Shown: piece by piece, positions 40,756 to 41,215 of the stretch
How the letters are laid out: each line of letters begins with the position of its first letter
Numbering within the stretch: the first letter of the stretch is position 1
IMG/VR virus record: IMGVR_UViG_3300036884_000017
Coordinates: 1-41,215 of that record
Source of the DNA: a virus
Length of the DNA: 41,215 bases
Direction: 5' to 3' (one strand)
Position numbers and translations under genes: made by a program
The notes under the pieces: generated by a model
Seen by the model: only the letters and a program-made list of their open reading frames with translations
Databases searched by the model: none
Told to the model about the DNA's origin: nothing

Positions 40756-40840
40756 GGAGGGGCCGCACCAGATAGCTATGCCTATGGCCTCAGCGTCGGA
40801 ACGTCTGTTCCAAAGGGTTCGCCGCTCCTCCACAAAGCAC
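40747..40840. repeat. 14-bp inverted repeat around a 66-bp non-coding stretch
   Basis: GTGCTTTGTGGAGG (40747-40760) is exactly complementary to 40827-40840. The first arm overlaps the terminator hairpin, so the two folds exclude each other. The second arm overlaps the start of the 101-bp duplication. Confidence 0.85.
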
Positions 40841-41037
40841 AATTTAACAAAGGAGATATCTAGTGAAAACACTATCGCAAGCGCTTGAAGCCGAGGGCAT
40901 CGCCGACCCGACGGTGCCAAAGCCCCGCGTATTCAAAGCACAATTTAACAAAGGAGATATCTAGTGAAAACACTATCGCAAGCGCTTGAAGCCGAGGGCA
41001 TCGCCGACCCGACGGTGCCAAAGCCCCGCGTATTCAA
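40833..41037. repeat. 101-bp tandem duplication of RBS and gene start
   Basis: A 104-bp sequence appears twice with a 101-bp period (40833-40936 and 40934-41037). Each copy has AAGGAGATATCTA, a GTG start and the first 25 or so codons. Because 101 is not a multiple of three, the first copy runs into a stop at the junction. Confidence 0.95.
40863..40964 (+). pseudogene. Truncated duplicate of the next gene's 5' end (33 codons)
   Basis: The first duplicate starts with GTG at 40863 and encodes MKTLSQALEAEGIADPTVPK, a few more shared residues, then KAQFNKGDI read from the second copy's leader. Its TAG overlaps the GTG of the full-length gene (TAGTG). It may be a non-functional remnant or a coupled leader peptide. 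Confidence 0.7.
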
Positions 41038-41215
41038 GGCAACCGAAGCCATGGTGCGGGCTATCAAACGTGATTTTCCTGACAGCACAACCTCGCGCGT
41101 AGGCGACGAGCAAGTTACGGAGTATTTCGAGGGGGCGAGCGGCCCGGAGATGACGGCAAAGTACGTGGCTGAATACTGCCGCCGAAATATATTGATAGCC
41201 CGCACCATGGCTTCG
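40964..41215 (+). CDS. Hypothetical early protein, N-terminal part (gene crosses the genome closure)
   Basis: The full 87-aa protein starts here with GTG and continues at base 1 of the window. The last 17 bases (41199-41215) are not part of the real gene, since they are a fold-back copy of 41044-41060. The ribosome site AAAGGAGATATCTA comes from the duplicated leader. Composition is charged and helical. Not recognised. Its stop overlaps the DNA polymerase start. Confidence 0.75.
   Translation, partial: MKTLSQALEAEGIADPTVPKPRVFKATEAMVRAIKRDFPDSTTSRVGDEQVTEYFEGASGPEMTAKYVAEYCRRNILIARTMAS
41044..41215. repeat. 24-bp inverted repeat at the window end
   Basis: 41044-41067 is exactly complementary to 41192-41215. 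The inner 7 bp (CTATCAA/TTGATAG) exist in genuine phage sequence on both sides. The outer 17 bp at the end exist only as the reverse copy, so the end looks like a strand-switch chimera. Confidence 0.85.
41073..41198. repeat. Terminal direct repeat, right copy
   Basis: Identical to bases 1-126. Beyond 41198 the window departs from the circular path (which would read GTGCCGCC) into the fold-back copy. Confidence 0.9.

Overview
This window is essentially a complete genome of a tailed bacteriophage with a short-tailed (podovirus) gene set. The leftward half carries terminase, portal, scaffold, major capsid protein, a Bbp16-like cement protein, a tail tubular pair, T7 gp14/gp15/gp16-like internal virion proteins and a T7-like tail fibre. 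The head genes resemble the Bordetella phage BPP-1 (Bbp) lineage. An Rz/Rz1 spanin pair shows a Gram-negative host. The moderately high G+C and the gene families suggest a beta- or gammaproteobacterium, but the host cannot be named from the sequence. I saw no integrase, reverse transcriptase, RNA polymerase, tRNA or CRISPR array, so a lytic lifestyle is likely but not proven.

Bases 1-126 recur at 41073-41198, so the window closes into a circle of about 41,072 bp. One small gene (40964 to 155) spans the closure. On that circle there are two transcription blocks. The rightward block starts at about 36.35 kb, runs through the closure and ends at 4.9 kb. It encodes small early proteins, an Ala-rich Imm-5-like protein, DUF2800 and DUF2815 proteins, an XRE-type regulator, a family A DNA polymerase, a VRR-NUC nuclease, an SNF2-type helicase and a zinc-ribbon protein. 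The leftward block runs from 36.15 kb down to 5.06 kb. It encodes a C5 DNA methyltransferase, a few cassette-like ORFs, a prim-pol/AAA helicase, a helix-turn-helix regulator, packaging, head, connector, ejection, fibre and lysis genes. The blocks diverge from a promoter/operator region (36.17-36.35 kb) and converge on terminators (4.9-5.07 kb).

The most unusual region is 34.4-36.2 kb. Short ORFs there are separated by sequences with integron attC architecture: an RYYYAAC-like box, 15 nt, a 23-24 nt hairpin, 15 nt, then a GTTRRRY-like box. A third such site appears to be split, with the methyltransferase gene between its halves. No integron integrase is present. Other regulatory signals include a TTAGCAATTGCTAA operator family overlapping the -10 regions of several putative promoters, a motif with core TGCACGTA at five leftward gene junctions, an 18-bp perfect stem whose loop holds the Shine-Dalgarno and start codon of the HTH gene, and GGGTTAAWGTGG iterons just upstream of it.

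The genome is also rich in short tandem duplications at gene ends: terS/terL, the methyltransferase C-terminus, the DUF2815 C-terminus, a DETN repeat, and a 101-bp duplication near the closure. The largest gene encodes a 2487-aa virion protein with two ADP-ribosyltransferase-like modules and a zinc-peptidase motif. It is probably delivered into the host at infection.
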